This document shows, in pieces, positions 5,607 through 13,120 of a DNA stretch of 13,365 nucleotides (within the stretch, counting starts at the first letter, position 1; each line of letters opens with the position of its first letter). This DNA comes from JAFDVL01 sp043736395 (GTDB lineage: Bacteria > Acidobacteriota > Blastocatellia > RBC074): the NCBI GenBank assembly GCA_043736395.1, contig JAYTCQ010000055.1:1-13365 (forward strand), read 5' to 3'. The notes beneath the pieces are model-generated. The model saw only the letters and a list, made by a program, of their open reading frames with translations, was not told the origin of the DNA and did not search any database. The position numbers and the translations under genes were made by a program.

Positions 5607-8261
5607 ATGAACGTCAATCTGAAATCACTTGTCGCCAGACTTAACGAGACCTGTCAGAGCGCGCTCCAGGGCGCAGCCGGACTGTGTTTGTCGCGGACGA
5701 ATTACGATATAGAACTCGAGCATGTGTTGCTCAAAATTTTGGAAAGCAGTGACACTGATCTCGAAAAAATTCTGCGGCAATACGATCTGAATTCTTCGCG
5801 CTTAGCCAAAGATGTGACTGTCGCCTTAGACAAATTAAAGACCGGAAATTCCCGGACGCCGGGCATCTCGCGCGAAGTCGGAGAGATGTTTCAGGACGCG
5901 TGGTTATTGGCTTCGGTAGAATACGGCGAAGCAAAAGTTCGCACTGGTCATTGCTTGTTGGCGATCCTTACCAACGAAAGTTTATTCCGTTTAGCGCGAG
6001 AAATTTCGAAAGATTTTACAAAAATCAAAACAGATGAATTGAAAGAAAACTTTGCGGCACTGACGAAAGCTTCCAGCGAAGCGCGCTCGGCTGAAGGCTT
6101 CACTTCCCAGCCCGCCGGAAGTTCAGATGATCCGCACAGTCCGGGTATTGCGGCAGCTGGCAAGACAAAAGCTCTTGATCAATTCACAGTTGATCTGACG
6201 GCACGGGCTCGCGAAGGAAAAATTGATCCCGTTCTTGGACGCGATTTTGAGGTCCGTCAAGTGATAGATATTCTCACGCGCCGCCGCCAGAATAATCCAA
6301 TTATGACGGGTGAAGCTGGTGTCGGAAAAACTGCCGTCGTCGAAGGTTTTGCTTTGCGTATCGCACAAGGTGATGTTCCAGAGCCGCTCAAAAATGTTTC
6401 GCTTCGCACATTAGATTTAGGTTTGTTACAAGCCGGAGCAGGCGTCAAAGGCGAATTTGAAAATCGCTTGAAGACCGTCATCGAAGAAGTCAAAGCTTCG
6501 CCGCAACCAATTATTATTTTTATTGACGAAGCGCATACGATGATTGGCGCAGGTGGACAAGCCGGACAAAATGACGCGGCGAATTTATTGAAGCCTGCAC
6601 TCGCGCGTGGAGAATTGCGAACAATTGCGGCGACGACCTGGGCGGAATATAAAAAATATTTCGAGAAAGACCCAGCCCTCGCGCGAAGATTTCAAGTCGT
6701 CAAAGTCGAAGAACCTGACGAAGAAAAAGGCATCATTATGATGCGCGGCATCGTCAAGGCTTTGGAAAAACATCACAACGTTCGCATCCTTGATGAAGCT
6801 GTCGAAGATTCTGTTCGGCTTTCGCATCGCTACATTTCCGGCAGACAATTGCCTGACAAATCCGTCAGTGTTCTCGACACAGCTTGCGCAAAAGTAGCCA
6901 TTGGACAGGGCGCAACGCCTGCTTCGATTGAAGATGCGCAGCGCCGCATCACAAATCTAACGACAGAAATCGGAGTTCTCGAACGCGAAGCAATCACCGG
7001 TGCAGCGCACGACGAACGCATCACCGAACGCAAAGCTTCACGCGATGCGTCAGAAGCAATTCTCACAACGTTGAACGCACAGTGGGAAACCGAACGCGAC
7101 TTGATCGTCAAAATTCGTGACCTGCGCGAGAAGCTGGAAACAATGGCGAGCGAAGAAAAATCTGAAGGCGCAGCGGAGCTTCGTGCGGAATTGGCACAGG
7201 CAAATTCTGAACTGAAAACCGCGCAGGGCGAATCACCTTTGATGCAGCCTGTTGTCACTTCGCAAACGATTGCCGAAGTCATTTCCGGTTGGACGGGAAT
7301 CCCCGTTGGCAAAATGGTTTCTGATGAAATTCAATCCATTTTGAATTTGGCGGACACGATGAAACAACGCGTCATCGGACAGGATTACGCGCTGTCGGCA
7401 ATTGCCGAACGCATCCGAACTTCACGCGCGGGGCTGACTGATCCGAAGCGTCCGATAGGCGTATTTATTCTCGTCGGAACCAGCGGTGTTGGTAAGACGG
7501 AAACCGCGCTGGCATTGGCCGATACGCTCTATGGCGGCGAAAGAAATCTGGTCTCGATCAACATGAGCGAGTATCAGGAAGCGCATACAGTTTCGTCGTT
7601 GAAAGGTTCGCCTCCAGGCTATGTCGGCTACGGCGAAGGCGGTGTGTTGACGGAAGCCGTGCGCAGAAAACCTTATTCAGTCGTTCTGCTTGATGAAGTC
7701 GAAAAGGCACATCCTGATGTGATGGAATTGTTCTATCAGGTTTTTGATAAAGGCGTTTTGGAAGACGGAGAAGGTCGCGAAATTGATTTTAAAAATACAG
7801 TAATTTTGCTGACTTCAAACGTGGCGACGGACACGATCATGAAGCTCTGCGCTGATCCTGATACAAAGCCGGAGCCGGATGGATTGATTGATGCGATTCG
7901 TCCTGAATTGGTCAAAGCATTCAAGCCCGCGCTTCTGGGACGCATGACGGTCGTACCGTACTACCCGATTTCTGATGACATTTTGCGGATGATTATCAAG
8001 CTGCAATTATCAAAAATTGCGCAGCGCATTGAAGACAATCACAAAGCTGAATTTGTTTATGATGATGCTGTCATTGATGCCGTCGCCAAACGTTGCACTG
8101 ACGTAGACAGTGGCGCGCGCAATGTTCACAACATTCTGAATGGAACGTTGTTGCCCGCGATGTCCGGCGAATTTTTGTCACGGATGGCGAGCGGCGAATC
8201 CATTACAAAGGCGAATGTGAGTGTCGGTGAAGATGGGAATTTTAAATATGAAGTGCAGTAA
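5607..8261 (+). CDS. clpV: T6SS sheath-disassembly ATPase ClpV (TssH)
   Basis: The product is 884 residues, the usual ClpV length. Domains in order: a Clp-N domain (about 1-150) with the ClpV-like opening LNETCQSALQGAAGLCLSRT; a first AAA+ module with Walker A GEAGVGKT (Lys241), pore-loop segment AGAGVKGEFENRLK and Walker B IIIFIDEAH (Asp307, Glu308); a middle coiled coil (about 435-540); and a second AAA+ module with Walker A GTSGVGKT (Lys630), GSPPGYVGYGEGG and Walker B VVLLDEVEKAHPD (Asp696, Glu697). Both nucleotide-binding sites look intact. ClpV extracts and recycles TssB/TssC from contracted sheaths in the cytoplasm. The N-domain sequence and the FYQVFDKGVLEDGEGREIDF segment favour ClpV over ClpB, as does the location. 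The ribosome binding site spacing is short (4 bases). Confidence 0.97.
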   Translation: MNVNLKSLVARLNETCQSALQGAAGLCLSRTNYDIELEHVLLKILESSDTDLEKILRQYDLNSSRLAKDVTVALDKLKTGNSRTPGISREVGEMFQDAWLLASVEYGEAKVRTGHCLLAILTNESLFRLAREISKDFTKIKTDELKENFAALTKASSEARSAEGFTSQPAGSSDDPHSPGIAAAGKTKALDQFTVDLTARAREGKIDPVLGRDFEVRQVIDILTRRRQNNPIMTGEAGVGKTAVVEGFALRIAQGDVPEPLKNVSLRTLDLGLLQAGAGVKGEFENRLKTVIEEVKASPQPIIIFIDEAHTMIGAGGQAGQNDAANLLKPALARGELRTIAATTWAEYKKYFEKDPALARRFQVVKVEEPDEEKGIIMMRGIVKALEKHHNVRILDEAVEDSVRLSHRYISGRQLPDKSVSVLDTACAKVAIGQGATPASIEDAQRRITNLTTEIGVLEREAITGAAHDERITERKASRDASEAILTTLNAQWETERDLIVKIRDLREKLETMASEEKSEGAAELRAELAQANSELKTAQGESPLMQPVVTSQTIAEVISGWTGIPVGKMVSDEIQSILNLADTMKQRVIGQDYALSAIAERIRTSRAGLTDPKRPIGVFILVGTSGVGKTETALALADTLYGGERNLVSINMSEYQEAHTVSSLKGSPPGYVGYGEGGVLTEAVRRKPYSVVLLDEVEKAHPDVMELFYQVFDKGVLEDGEGREIDFKNTVILLTSNVATDTIMKLCADPDTKPEPDGLIDAIRPELVKAFKPALLGRMTVVPYYPISDDILRMIIKLQLSKIAQRIEDNHKAEFVYDDAVIDAVAKRCTDVDSGARNVHNILNGTLLPAMSGEFLSRMASGESITKANVSVGEDGNFKYEVQ

Positions 8262-8287
8262 CTGGGAGCGCCCGCATCCTGCGGGTG
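8261..8287 (+). repeat. Single copy of repeat A after clpV
   Basis: This 27-base copy differs from the 4084-4110 copy at two positions and contains the CCCGCATCCTGCGGG palindrome. Its first base is the last base of the clpV stop codon. No inverted partner is seen nearby, so it is a singlet. It occupies most of the gap before the macrodomain gene. Confidence 0.82.
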
Positions 8288-8305
8288 CTCTAAGTTTAGT
8301 TTGTT

Positions 8306-8863
8306 ATGAATGAAATAAAATCATTTCTGAACAATCGCGTAACGGTTAGTGTCGGTGACATCACTGCACAAAAAGTTGATGCGATTGTGAACGCGGCGAA
8401 TTGGACGTTGCTGGGTGGTGGCGGCGTTGATGGCGCGATTCATGACAGGGGCGGTTTGGCAATTCTGACAGCTTGTCAGGAAATTCGCATGACGAAATTT
8501 CCTGACGGGTTACCAACAGGAGAGGCTGTGATTACCACCGGAGGCGAACTGCTGGCGCGATTTGTGATTCACACGGTCGGGCCAATTTATGGGCGCAACA
8601 AAGGCCGCGAAGCAGAACTACTCGCGAACTGTTATCGAAATTCGTTGCAGCTCGCAGTTGAAAATAATTTGACGACAATTGCGTTTCCATCAATTTCGAC
8701 GGGCGCGTTTGTCTATCCGAAGCACGAAGCGGCAATTGTTTCGTCGCAAGCTGTTGCTGAGTTTTTGCAACGTAATAACACGATGCAGGAAGTAAGACTA
8801 ATTTTTTTCCAGATTTCCGACCTGCAAATGTTTGTCAGACATCAGCAGTTGGAAGGAGTGTAA
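8306..8863 (+). CDS. Macrodomain protein, YmdB-like ADP-ribose/O-acetyl-ADP-ribose hydrolase
   Basis: The 185-residue product is a single macrodomain close in layout to E. coli YmdB. Visible landmarks are GDIT (17-20), NAAN (29-32), GGGGVDGAIH (37-46), the IHTVGPIY strand and FPSISTGAFVYP. Asn32 and Asp42 align with YmdB Asn25 and Asp35, the residues implicated in catalysis, so the enzyme is probably active. MacroD-type enzymes hydrolyse O-acetyl-ADP-ribose and remove ADP-ribose from acidic residues in the cytoplasm. The usual HRAAGP after the glycine loop is replaced by HDRGG. No strong ribosome binding site precedes the ATG. The gene stands between clpV and the VgrG cassette. It may be a housekeeping gene, or it may counter an ADP-ribosylating toxin; the second is inference. 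Confidence 0.9.
   Translation: MNEIKSFLNNRVTVSVGDITAQKVDAIVNAANWTLLGGGGVDGAIHDRGGLAILTACQEIRMTKFPDGLPTGEAVITTGGELLARFVIHTVGPIYGRNKGREAELLANCYRNSLQLAVENNLTTIAFPSISTGAFVYPKHEAAIVSSQAVAEFLQRNNTMQEVRLIFFQISDLQMFVRHQQLEGV
8853..8858 (+). promoter_or_regulatory. Ribosome binding site of the gene at 8867
   Basis: AAGGAG sits inside the last codons of the macrodomain gene, 8 bases before the ATG at 8867. It fixes the start of the next gene and links its translation to the macrodomain transcript. Confidence 0.75.
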
Positions 8864-8866
8864 GCA

Positions 8867-9919
8867 ATGGGCGGAAGAGTTCCTGGCCCGGTTTGTCAGG
8901 CTACCAAACCACAATGGATATTGGATGGAACAACGAATCGGCAATGCACGCCGAATCGCCAACCTGTCTTTAGCGAAGATGCCTGTGTGTCGCGTGCACA
9001 ATCTTCAGTGTCGCTGAAAACACTGATGTTTGATGGCGAGCAATTACTCAGGTTTTTTCGTTCGGTAGCATTTGCAAAAGTGACGGCAGGAAAAACTAGA
9101 ATTCAGTGGGTGCCATACAAAGATTCCAAAGTGCTCAATATTATTTATGGTTTGATGCCGTGGAAGGGGGCGCCGGGTACGGTTGAAGTAATCATTGAAA
9201 ATGAGCAGTTGCTTGGTCTTGAAATCCAGGAGGAAGCCGATAAGTTGATGGATGAGTTCCTGCTAAACTTAGCGGAGCAACCTGCCAAAGCCGTCGCCTT
9301 TCTCTCAAACAAGGAAAAGTCGCGCACCATGAATCTGGAAACTATTCAGAATGCTTACCAAATGGCGCAAGAAATTTCCAGGGATTTAATTGTCGAAACA
9401 CAACGGGGCATTAAGAGTTTAGCGGGTATGAAAATGGCTTCGACGGTTGCATTGAAAACATTGGGACTCGCCTCAGGCGCATCATTTCTTGTTTCGCTCG
9501 GATATGATGTCTCACTGGATTACATTAAGGAATTAAGTAAATCTGGCGAAGTAGGATTAGCCGGGATCGCCGCCGCGACAAAAGCAGATAAAGAGTTAGG
9601 CAAACGTGCCGTCGAAGAATCAGCGCATCACGCGGTAGATAAGCTGTTGCGTAAAGAAGCAGGGTATGAAAAAGAGATTGCGAAATTAGAAGACAAAATC
9701 GAAGCGATTGAGCGCCAGCTTGAAACAAATATCAAGCAGAAACGGCGCAACAAAATGCTCCAGCGGCTGGATTCCCGCCAAGGGGCTTTGGCCACACAGC
9801 AAAAAGAGCTAAAGGCATCGAAAGTTAAAGTGAGTATGTTGTCGAAGGTAAAATTCCTTTTTTTTGCATATGAAGTTTACGAAGCAGTCCACGAGTATCA
9901 CGAGGAAACTAAATTTTAG
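8867..9919 (+). CDS. Unrecognised protein upstream of vgrG, with hydrophobic stretch and coiled coil
   Basis: I do not recognise a family for this 350-residue protein. It opens MGGRVPGPVCQATKPQW and has four Cys-containing or Pro-rich turns in the first 40 residues, suggesting a small ordered N-terminal module. Residues about 55-150 are mixed alpha/beta in appearance (for example KTRIQWVPYK and GTVEVIIENEQLLGLEI). Residues 191-212 are a Gly/Ala/Leu-rich hydrophobic segment that could enter a membrane or form a packed helix. Residues about 264-320 are a highly charged coiled coil, followed by a hydrophobic-aromatic C-terminal helix (KVKFLFFAYEVYEAVHEY). No signal peptide is seen. It starts 3 bases after the macrodomain gene and ends 23 bases before vgrG, so it could be T6SS cargo, a VgrG adaptor or a structural accessory. 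None of these is proven. Confidence 0.75.
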   Translation: MGGRVPGPVCQATKPQWILDGTTNRQCTPNRQPVFSEDACVSRAQSSVSLKTLMFDGEQLLRFFRSVAFAKVTAGKTRIQWVPYKDSKVLNIIYGLMPWKGAPGTVEVIIENEQLLGLEIQEEADKLMDEFLLNLAEQPAKAVAFLSNKEKSRTMNLETIQNAYQMAQEISRDLIVETQRGIKSLAGMKMASTVALKTLGLASGASFLVSLGYDVSLDYIKELSKSGEVGLAGIAAATKADKELGKRAVEESAHHAVDKLLRKEAGYEKEIAKLEDKIEAIERQLETNIKQKRRNKMLQRLDSRQGALATQQKELKASKVKVSMLSKVKFLFFAYEVYEAVHEYHEETKF

Positions 9920-9942
9920 CCTGAGCGTAAGGGTTGGTAAAA

Positions 9943-12084
9943 ATGCCTGAATTTACACAAGAAAACCGCATCATTGAAATACTGACGCCGCTGGGCCAGG
10001 ATGAATTATTGCTGCAAGGCTTTAATGGACAGGAAGGCGTGTCGCAATTATTTCAGTTCGATGTGCGCATGATGTCTGAGAATCGCAGTGTCAAATTGGA
10101 AGATTTAGTCGGCAAAAAAGCGACACTGAAAGTCTTATTGCCCGATGGCGCCGAACGCTTCATTAACGGGATTGTCAGTTCGTTTGCACAAGGCGGCTCT
10201 TCGATGTTGGAAGAGGGCGATAAACCGACCGTGTTTGCGCATTATTACGCAACACTCGTACCGTGGCTGTGGATGCTGACGCGCACCAGTGATTGCCGCA
10301 TTTTTCAGGAAATGACGGTCCCGGATATTCTGGAAAAAATCTTCAAGGATCACGGCTTTTCTGATTACAAAATCAAATTGCAAGGGAGCTTTGCCAAACG
10401 CGAATATTGTGTGCAATACCGCGAAACGGATTTCAATTTTGTGGCACGCTTAATGGAAGAAGAAGGTATTTACTATTTCTTTGAGCATGAAAAAGAGAAA
10501 CACACGTTGATCCTTGTAAATTCTCCCAATGAATTTAAACCCTGCCCGTTGCAAGACATGGTCAGTTACAAAACGGTGGTCGGACAGGAACGTGATGCAG
10601 ATGTAGTCACAGATTTTACGATGAGCCGCGAAGTCCGCCCCGGTCAATACACCATCCGGGATTTCAATTTTGAAAAACCTTCGCTGGATTTAACCGCGAA
10701 CTTATCCGGCAAAGGTGACACGAAGTTTGAAATTTACGATTACCCGGGCGAATACAAAACCAAAGACGAAGGCGAACGCCTGGTTGGTATTCGTATGCAG
10801 GAAGAAGACGCGCCACAAATAGTCATTGCTGGTTCCAGTACATGTCGCGGTTTTGTTTCAGGATACCGCTTTGATCTGCGCGACCATTTTCGCCGCGATT
10901 TTAATAAGGCGTATGTGTTGACTTCGGTTTTTCACACGGCTGATGTAGGCGAAAGCTGGCGCAGTTCTGAAGGTGGCGAATCCAGTTTTAGTTATTACAA
11001 TTCGTTTCAGTGCATTCTGCACCCCGCGCCATTTCGCCCAACCAGAAAAACGCCGGTTCCGGTTGTGAACGGAACGCAAACCGCGATAGTCGTTGGTCCC
11101 GCAGGTGAAGAAATTTATACGGACAAATATGGGCGTGTGAAAGTGCAATTTCATTGGGATCGCGAAGGCCACGACGACGAAAACAGTTCGTGTTGGATCC
11201 GCGTTTCGCATCCCTGGGCCGGTAAAGGATGGGGTGCGATTTCAATTCCACGCATTGGCCAGGAAGTAATTGTAGACTTTCTCGAAGGCGATCCAGACCG
11301 TCCAATTATTGTAGGACGCGTCTACAACGCCGAATCCATGCCCCCATTCGAATTGCCTGCGCAAATGGTGCAAAGCGGAATAAAATCGCAAACGCACAAG
11401 GGCAGCGGCTATAACGAACTTGCGCTGGATGACACAGTGGGCAAAGAAGAATTTCGCATGCACGCGCAATATAATATGAATACTGTCGTCGAAAACGATC
11501 AGACGACGACGGTGCATAATTGCCGTACTGACGTGGTTGACGTTGATGATTCAGAGACGGTTGGCAATAATCAAATTGCCGCTGTGGGCGTCAATCGCAC
11601 ACGCACGGTGGGGGCGGACGAATCCGTCACCATTGGTTCAAGTCGAACGCATACGGTTGCTATCAACGAAGCCATTACCGTCGGTGTCTCACAGGAAATT
11701 ACTGTCGGCGCGATGCGTTCTGTCACTGTTGGGGCCAATCAAACCGTGACGATTGGCAATAATCAATCTGAAACTATCGGCAGTAAGTTAACTGAAGAAA
11801 TCGGCAGCGACCACACCAATAAAGTCGGGGGAAATCGCACTACTGACATTGGTAAAAACGAGACGCTCAAAGTCGGCAATAAAATTATGATTGAGGCCGG
11901 AGATGAAATCACCTTACAAACCGGTCAATCAAAAATTGTAATGAAAAGCAATGGAAACATCGAAATCAGCGGCATGAAGATCACCCTCAAAGGATCGCAA
12001 TCAATTGAAGAAAAAGCCGTGCAGATTACCATTGAGGCCAGCGGTGTTAATACGATCAAGGGCAGTTTGGTGAAGATCAATTAA
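9943..12084 (+). CDS. vgrG: T6SS spike protein VgrG (TssI)
   Basis: The 713-residue product has the gp27-like N-terminal region (FNGQEGVSQLFQFDVRMMSE; the AREYC-type block is KREYCVQYRETDFNFVARLM), then a gp5-like OB-fold from about residue 387 (IYTDKYGRVKVQFHWDREG, then SCWIRVSHPWAGKGWG and PRIGQEVIVDFLEGDPDRPI). Residues 514-665 hold 19 consecutive eight-residue units of the beta-helix needle. The protein ends shortly after (LVKIN) with no added effector domain. VgrG trimers cap the Hcp tube and carry PAAR and effectors. ATG 9943 is chosen because AAGGG at 9929-9933 lies 9 bases upstream; an in-frame TTG at 9934 is less likely. The downstream PAAR and RHS genes complete the tip cassette. 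Confidence 0.97.
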   Translation: MPEFTQENRIIEILTPLGQDELLLQGFNGQEGVSQLFQFDVRMMSENRSVKLEDLVGKKATLKVLLPDGAERFINGIVSSFAQGGSSMLEEGDKPTVFAHYYATLVPWLWMLTRTSDCRIFQEMTVPDILEKIFKDHGFSDYKIKLQGSFAKREYCVQYRETDFNFVARLMEEEGIYYFFEHEKEKHTLILVNSPNEFKPCPLQDMVSYKTVVGQERDADVVTDFTMSREVRPGQYTIRDFNFEKPSLDLTANLSGKGDTKFEIYDYPGEYKTKDEGERLVGIRMQEEDAPQIVIAGSSTCRGFVSGYRFDLRDHFRRDFNKAYVLTSVFHTADVGESWRSSEGGESSFSYYNSFQCILHPAPFRPTRKTPVPVVNGTQTAIVVGPAGEEIYTDKYGRVKVQFHWDREGHDDENSSCWIRVSHPWAGKGWGAISIPRIGQEVIVDFLEGDPDRPIIVGRVYNAESMPPFELPAQMVQSGIKSQTHKGSGYNELALDDTVGKEEFRMHAQYNMNTVVENDQTTTVHNCRTDVVDVDDSETVGNNQIAAVGVNRTRTVGADESVTIGSSRTHTVAINEAITVGVSQEITVGAMRSVTVGANQTVTIGNNQSETIGSKLTEEIGSDHTNKVGGNRTTDIGKNETLKVGNKIMIEAGDEITLQTGQSKIVMKSNGNIEISGMKITLKGSQSIEEKAVQITIEASGVNTIKGSLVKIN
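11482..11937 (+). repeat. 19 eight-residue (24-bp) coding repeats in vgrG
   Basis: Within the VgrG needle the protein can be written as 19 units of eight residues without a gap, mostly of the form xTVGxNxT, for example RTVGADES, VTVGANQT and VTIGNNQS. At DNA level the 24-base period is heavily diverged, so this is structural repetition of a beta-helix rather than recent duplication. Val/Ile and Gly at positions 3 and 4 of the unit are the most constant. Confidence 0.85.
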
Positions 12085-12088
12085 TTTT

Positions 12089-12454
12089 ATGCACTACGGC
12101 TTTCGATTCGTATTGGCAGTGTTGGCAACGTGGCGCCTGACGCATTTATTTGCTTATGAAGATGGTCCGTGGGATTTGCTCCAGAAATTCAGAACGAGTT
12201 TAGGCAAGGGGATGCTGGGTAAGTTATTCGGTTGTTTTTATTGTTTGAGTCTTTGGATTGCGTTGCCCTTAGCATTTTTCGTAGGCGGTTCGTGGGGCGA
12301 AATTGCAGTGAGTTGGGCGGCGATTTCTGGCGCAGCAATTTTGTTGGAGCGTGCAACGCGCGATCCATTCGAATTTAAGTTTGAGGATGAAAATAATGGC
12401 TTGTTGCGGACAGACAGTAGCGGGACGGCTGACGATCAGTCAGCAAGACCTTGA
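12089..12454 (+). CDS. DUF1360-type small membrane protein
   Basis: The 121-residue product matches the DUF1360 pattern: LATWRLTHLFAYEDGPWDLL (residues 12-31), then a CFYC motif (Cys49, Cys52) leading into a hydrophobic region from about 53 to 85 that probably makes one or two membrane spans, with a first short hydrophobic helix near 6-22. The function of the family is not established. The gene starts 4 bases after the vgrG stop and has no clear ribosome binding site of its own, so translation is probably coupled to vgrG. Its last 19 codons overlap the next gene in another frame, and the polar tail after residue 100 may be a non-conserved extension. Confidence 0.8.
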   Translation: MHYGFRFVLAVLATWRLTHLFAYEDGPWDLLQKFRTSLGKGMLGKLFGCFYCLSLWIALPLAFFVGGSWGEIAVSWAAISGAAILLERATRDPFEFKFEDENNGLLRTDSSGTADDQSARP

Positions 12455-12644
12455 CGATGGGCTGACTTTGCAACTGGAATATCTGGGTGGACGAACTGTG
12501 AAAGTCACCGGGCCAGTGAGCGGACAAGTCTATGAATTTTCCGGACTGCAACGTGTCCAAAATATTGATCCACGCGATGTCACTGCGATTTTGCGGGATC
12601 GCAATTTTCGGCTGAAAGGTATTAGTCGAGGAACGGGGAAATAA
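12396..12644 (+). CDS. Small unrecognised protein between vgrG and PAAR
   Basis: The product is 82 residues. It begins MACCGQ and continues with a compact beta-rich core (LTLQLEYLGGRTVKVTGPVS, then GQVYEFSGLQRVQNIDPRD). The segment from VTGP through VYEFSG to IDPRDVTAILRDRNF resembles small proteins I associate with phage tail or tail-like regions, but I cannot name a family. ATG 12396 is chosen because GAGG at 12383-12386 lies 9 bases upstream; ATG 12387 in the same frame is possible. It overlaps the DUF1360 gene by 59 bases and ends 3 bases before the PAAR ATG. A tip adaptor or assembly role is inference from position. Confidence 0.72.
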   Translation: MACCGQTVAGRLTISQQDLDDGLTLQLEYLGGRTVKVTGPVSGQVYEFSGLQRVQNIDPRDVTAILRDRNFRLKGISRGTGK

Positions 12645-12647
12645 ACG

Positions 12648-13022
12648 ATGGGAAGACCAGCCGCGAGATTAGGCGATGCCACAGTGCACGGTTCTACATT
12701 ATTAGGAGCCGCCTGTATGACTGTCTTGATTGGCGGTAAGCCAGCATGGCGCATCACCGATCAGCATAATTGCATGATCCCAAATGCGCCTCCGCCCGCG
12801 TGTGACGGCGCACCGCACGGCCCAGGAATCACAACACCCGGCGGCGGCGGCGGCGAAGGCATCACGATGATTGGCGGCAAGTTAGCCGCGTGCTTGGGTG
12901 ACATTGTAATGGAACCGCATGCGTTGGTTCCACTGCCGCCTCCGAATACGATTGTACAAGGGGAGCCGAGAGTGCTGATTGGGCAGGGTGGTGGTGGTGG
13001 CTGCCCTCCTGGGGGGGCCTGA
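12648..13022 (+). CDS. PAAR-domain T6SS tip protein
   Basis: The 124-residue protein starts MGRPAARLGDATVHGSTLLG, carrying the PAARxGD signature, and continues with a TVLIGGKPAWR block, a Pro/Gly-rich loop (about 47-70), a second IGGKLAACLGD block and a NTIVQGEPRVLIG strand. Histidines and cysteines spread through the domain (His14, His40, Cys42, His57, Cys81, His89) include likely zinc ligands. PAAR proteins form the sharp cone on the VgrG trimer and anchor effectors. The C-terminus is a glycine/proline tail encoded across a GTG repeat and a run of seven G bases (13011-13017). It lies 3 bases after the preceding small gene and about 100 bases before the RHS gene, which lacks its own PAAR domain in the part visible. 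Confidence 0.94.
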   Translation: MGRPAARLGDATVHGSTLLGAACMTVLIGGKPAWRITDQHNCMIPNAPPPACDGAPHGPGITTPGGGGGEGITMIGGKLAACLGDIVMEPHALVPLPPPNTIVQGEPRVLIGQGGGGGCPPGGA

Positions 13023-13053
13023 GCCTAGAAAGAATTGGCTCGGTCCGGGCTTC

Positions 13054-13066
13054 ATACAAAATGTAT
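13054..13066. promoter_or_regulatory. Small palindrome upstream of the RHS gene
   Basis: ATACAAAATGTAT is a perfect five-base dyad around a three-base centre, lying 27 bases before the TATAAT at 13093. It could be an operator, but such a short dyad in A+T-rich DNA may be chance. Confidence 0.2.
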
Positions 13067-13092
13067 CTTATATGGGACACTAAGCTCCCTTA

Positions 13093-13098
13093 TATAAT
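13093..13098 (+). promoter_or_regulatory. Candidate -10 element for the RHS gene
   Basis: An exact TATAAT lies 22 bases before the ATG at 13121, in the only A+T-rich gap of the right half of the window. No good -35 hexamer is seen at the usual 16-18 base distance. It may give the RHS gene its own transcript start. Support is limited because the surrounding DNA is A+T-rich. Confidence 0.35.
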
Positions 13099-13120
13099 TG
13101 AGTGATTCTCAAATCAACTT

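Noticed and set aside
6830..7312. 160-codon open frame on the minus strand inside clpV
   Set aside because: It lies wholly opposite the conserved clpV coding sequence, is rich in Ser/Arg/Ala as expected of an antisense shadow, and matches no family.
8832..9017. 61-codon + strand frame spanning the macrodomain stop and the start of the next gene
   Set aside because: It has no ribosome binding site and overlaps two better supported genes in another frame.
11482..11937. CRISPR-like or tandem repeat array
   Set aside because: The 24-base periodicity is coding, heavily diverged at DNA level and explained by the VgrG beta-helix.
12862..13080. Minus-strand 72-codon frame opposite the PAAR 3' end
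   Set aside because: It is antisense to a conserved PAAR domain and contains low-complexity residues from the glycine repeat. There is no supporting signal.
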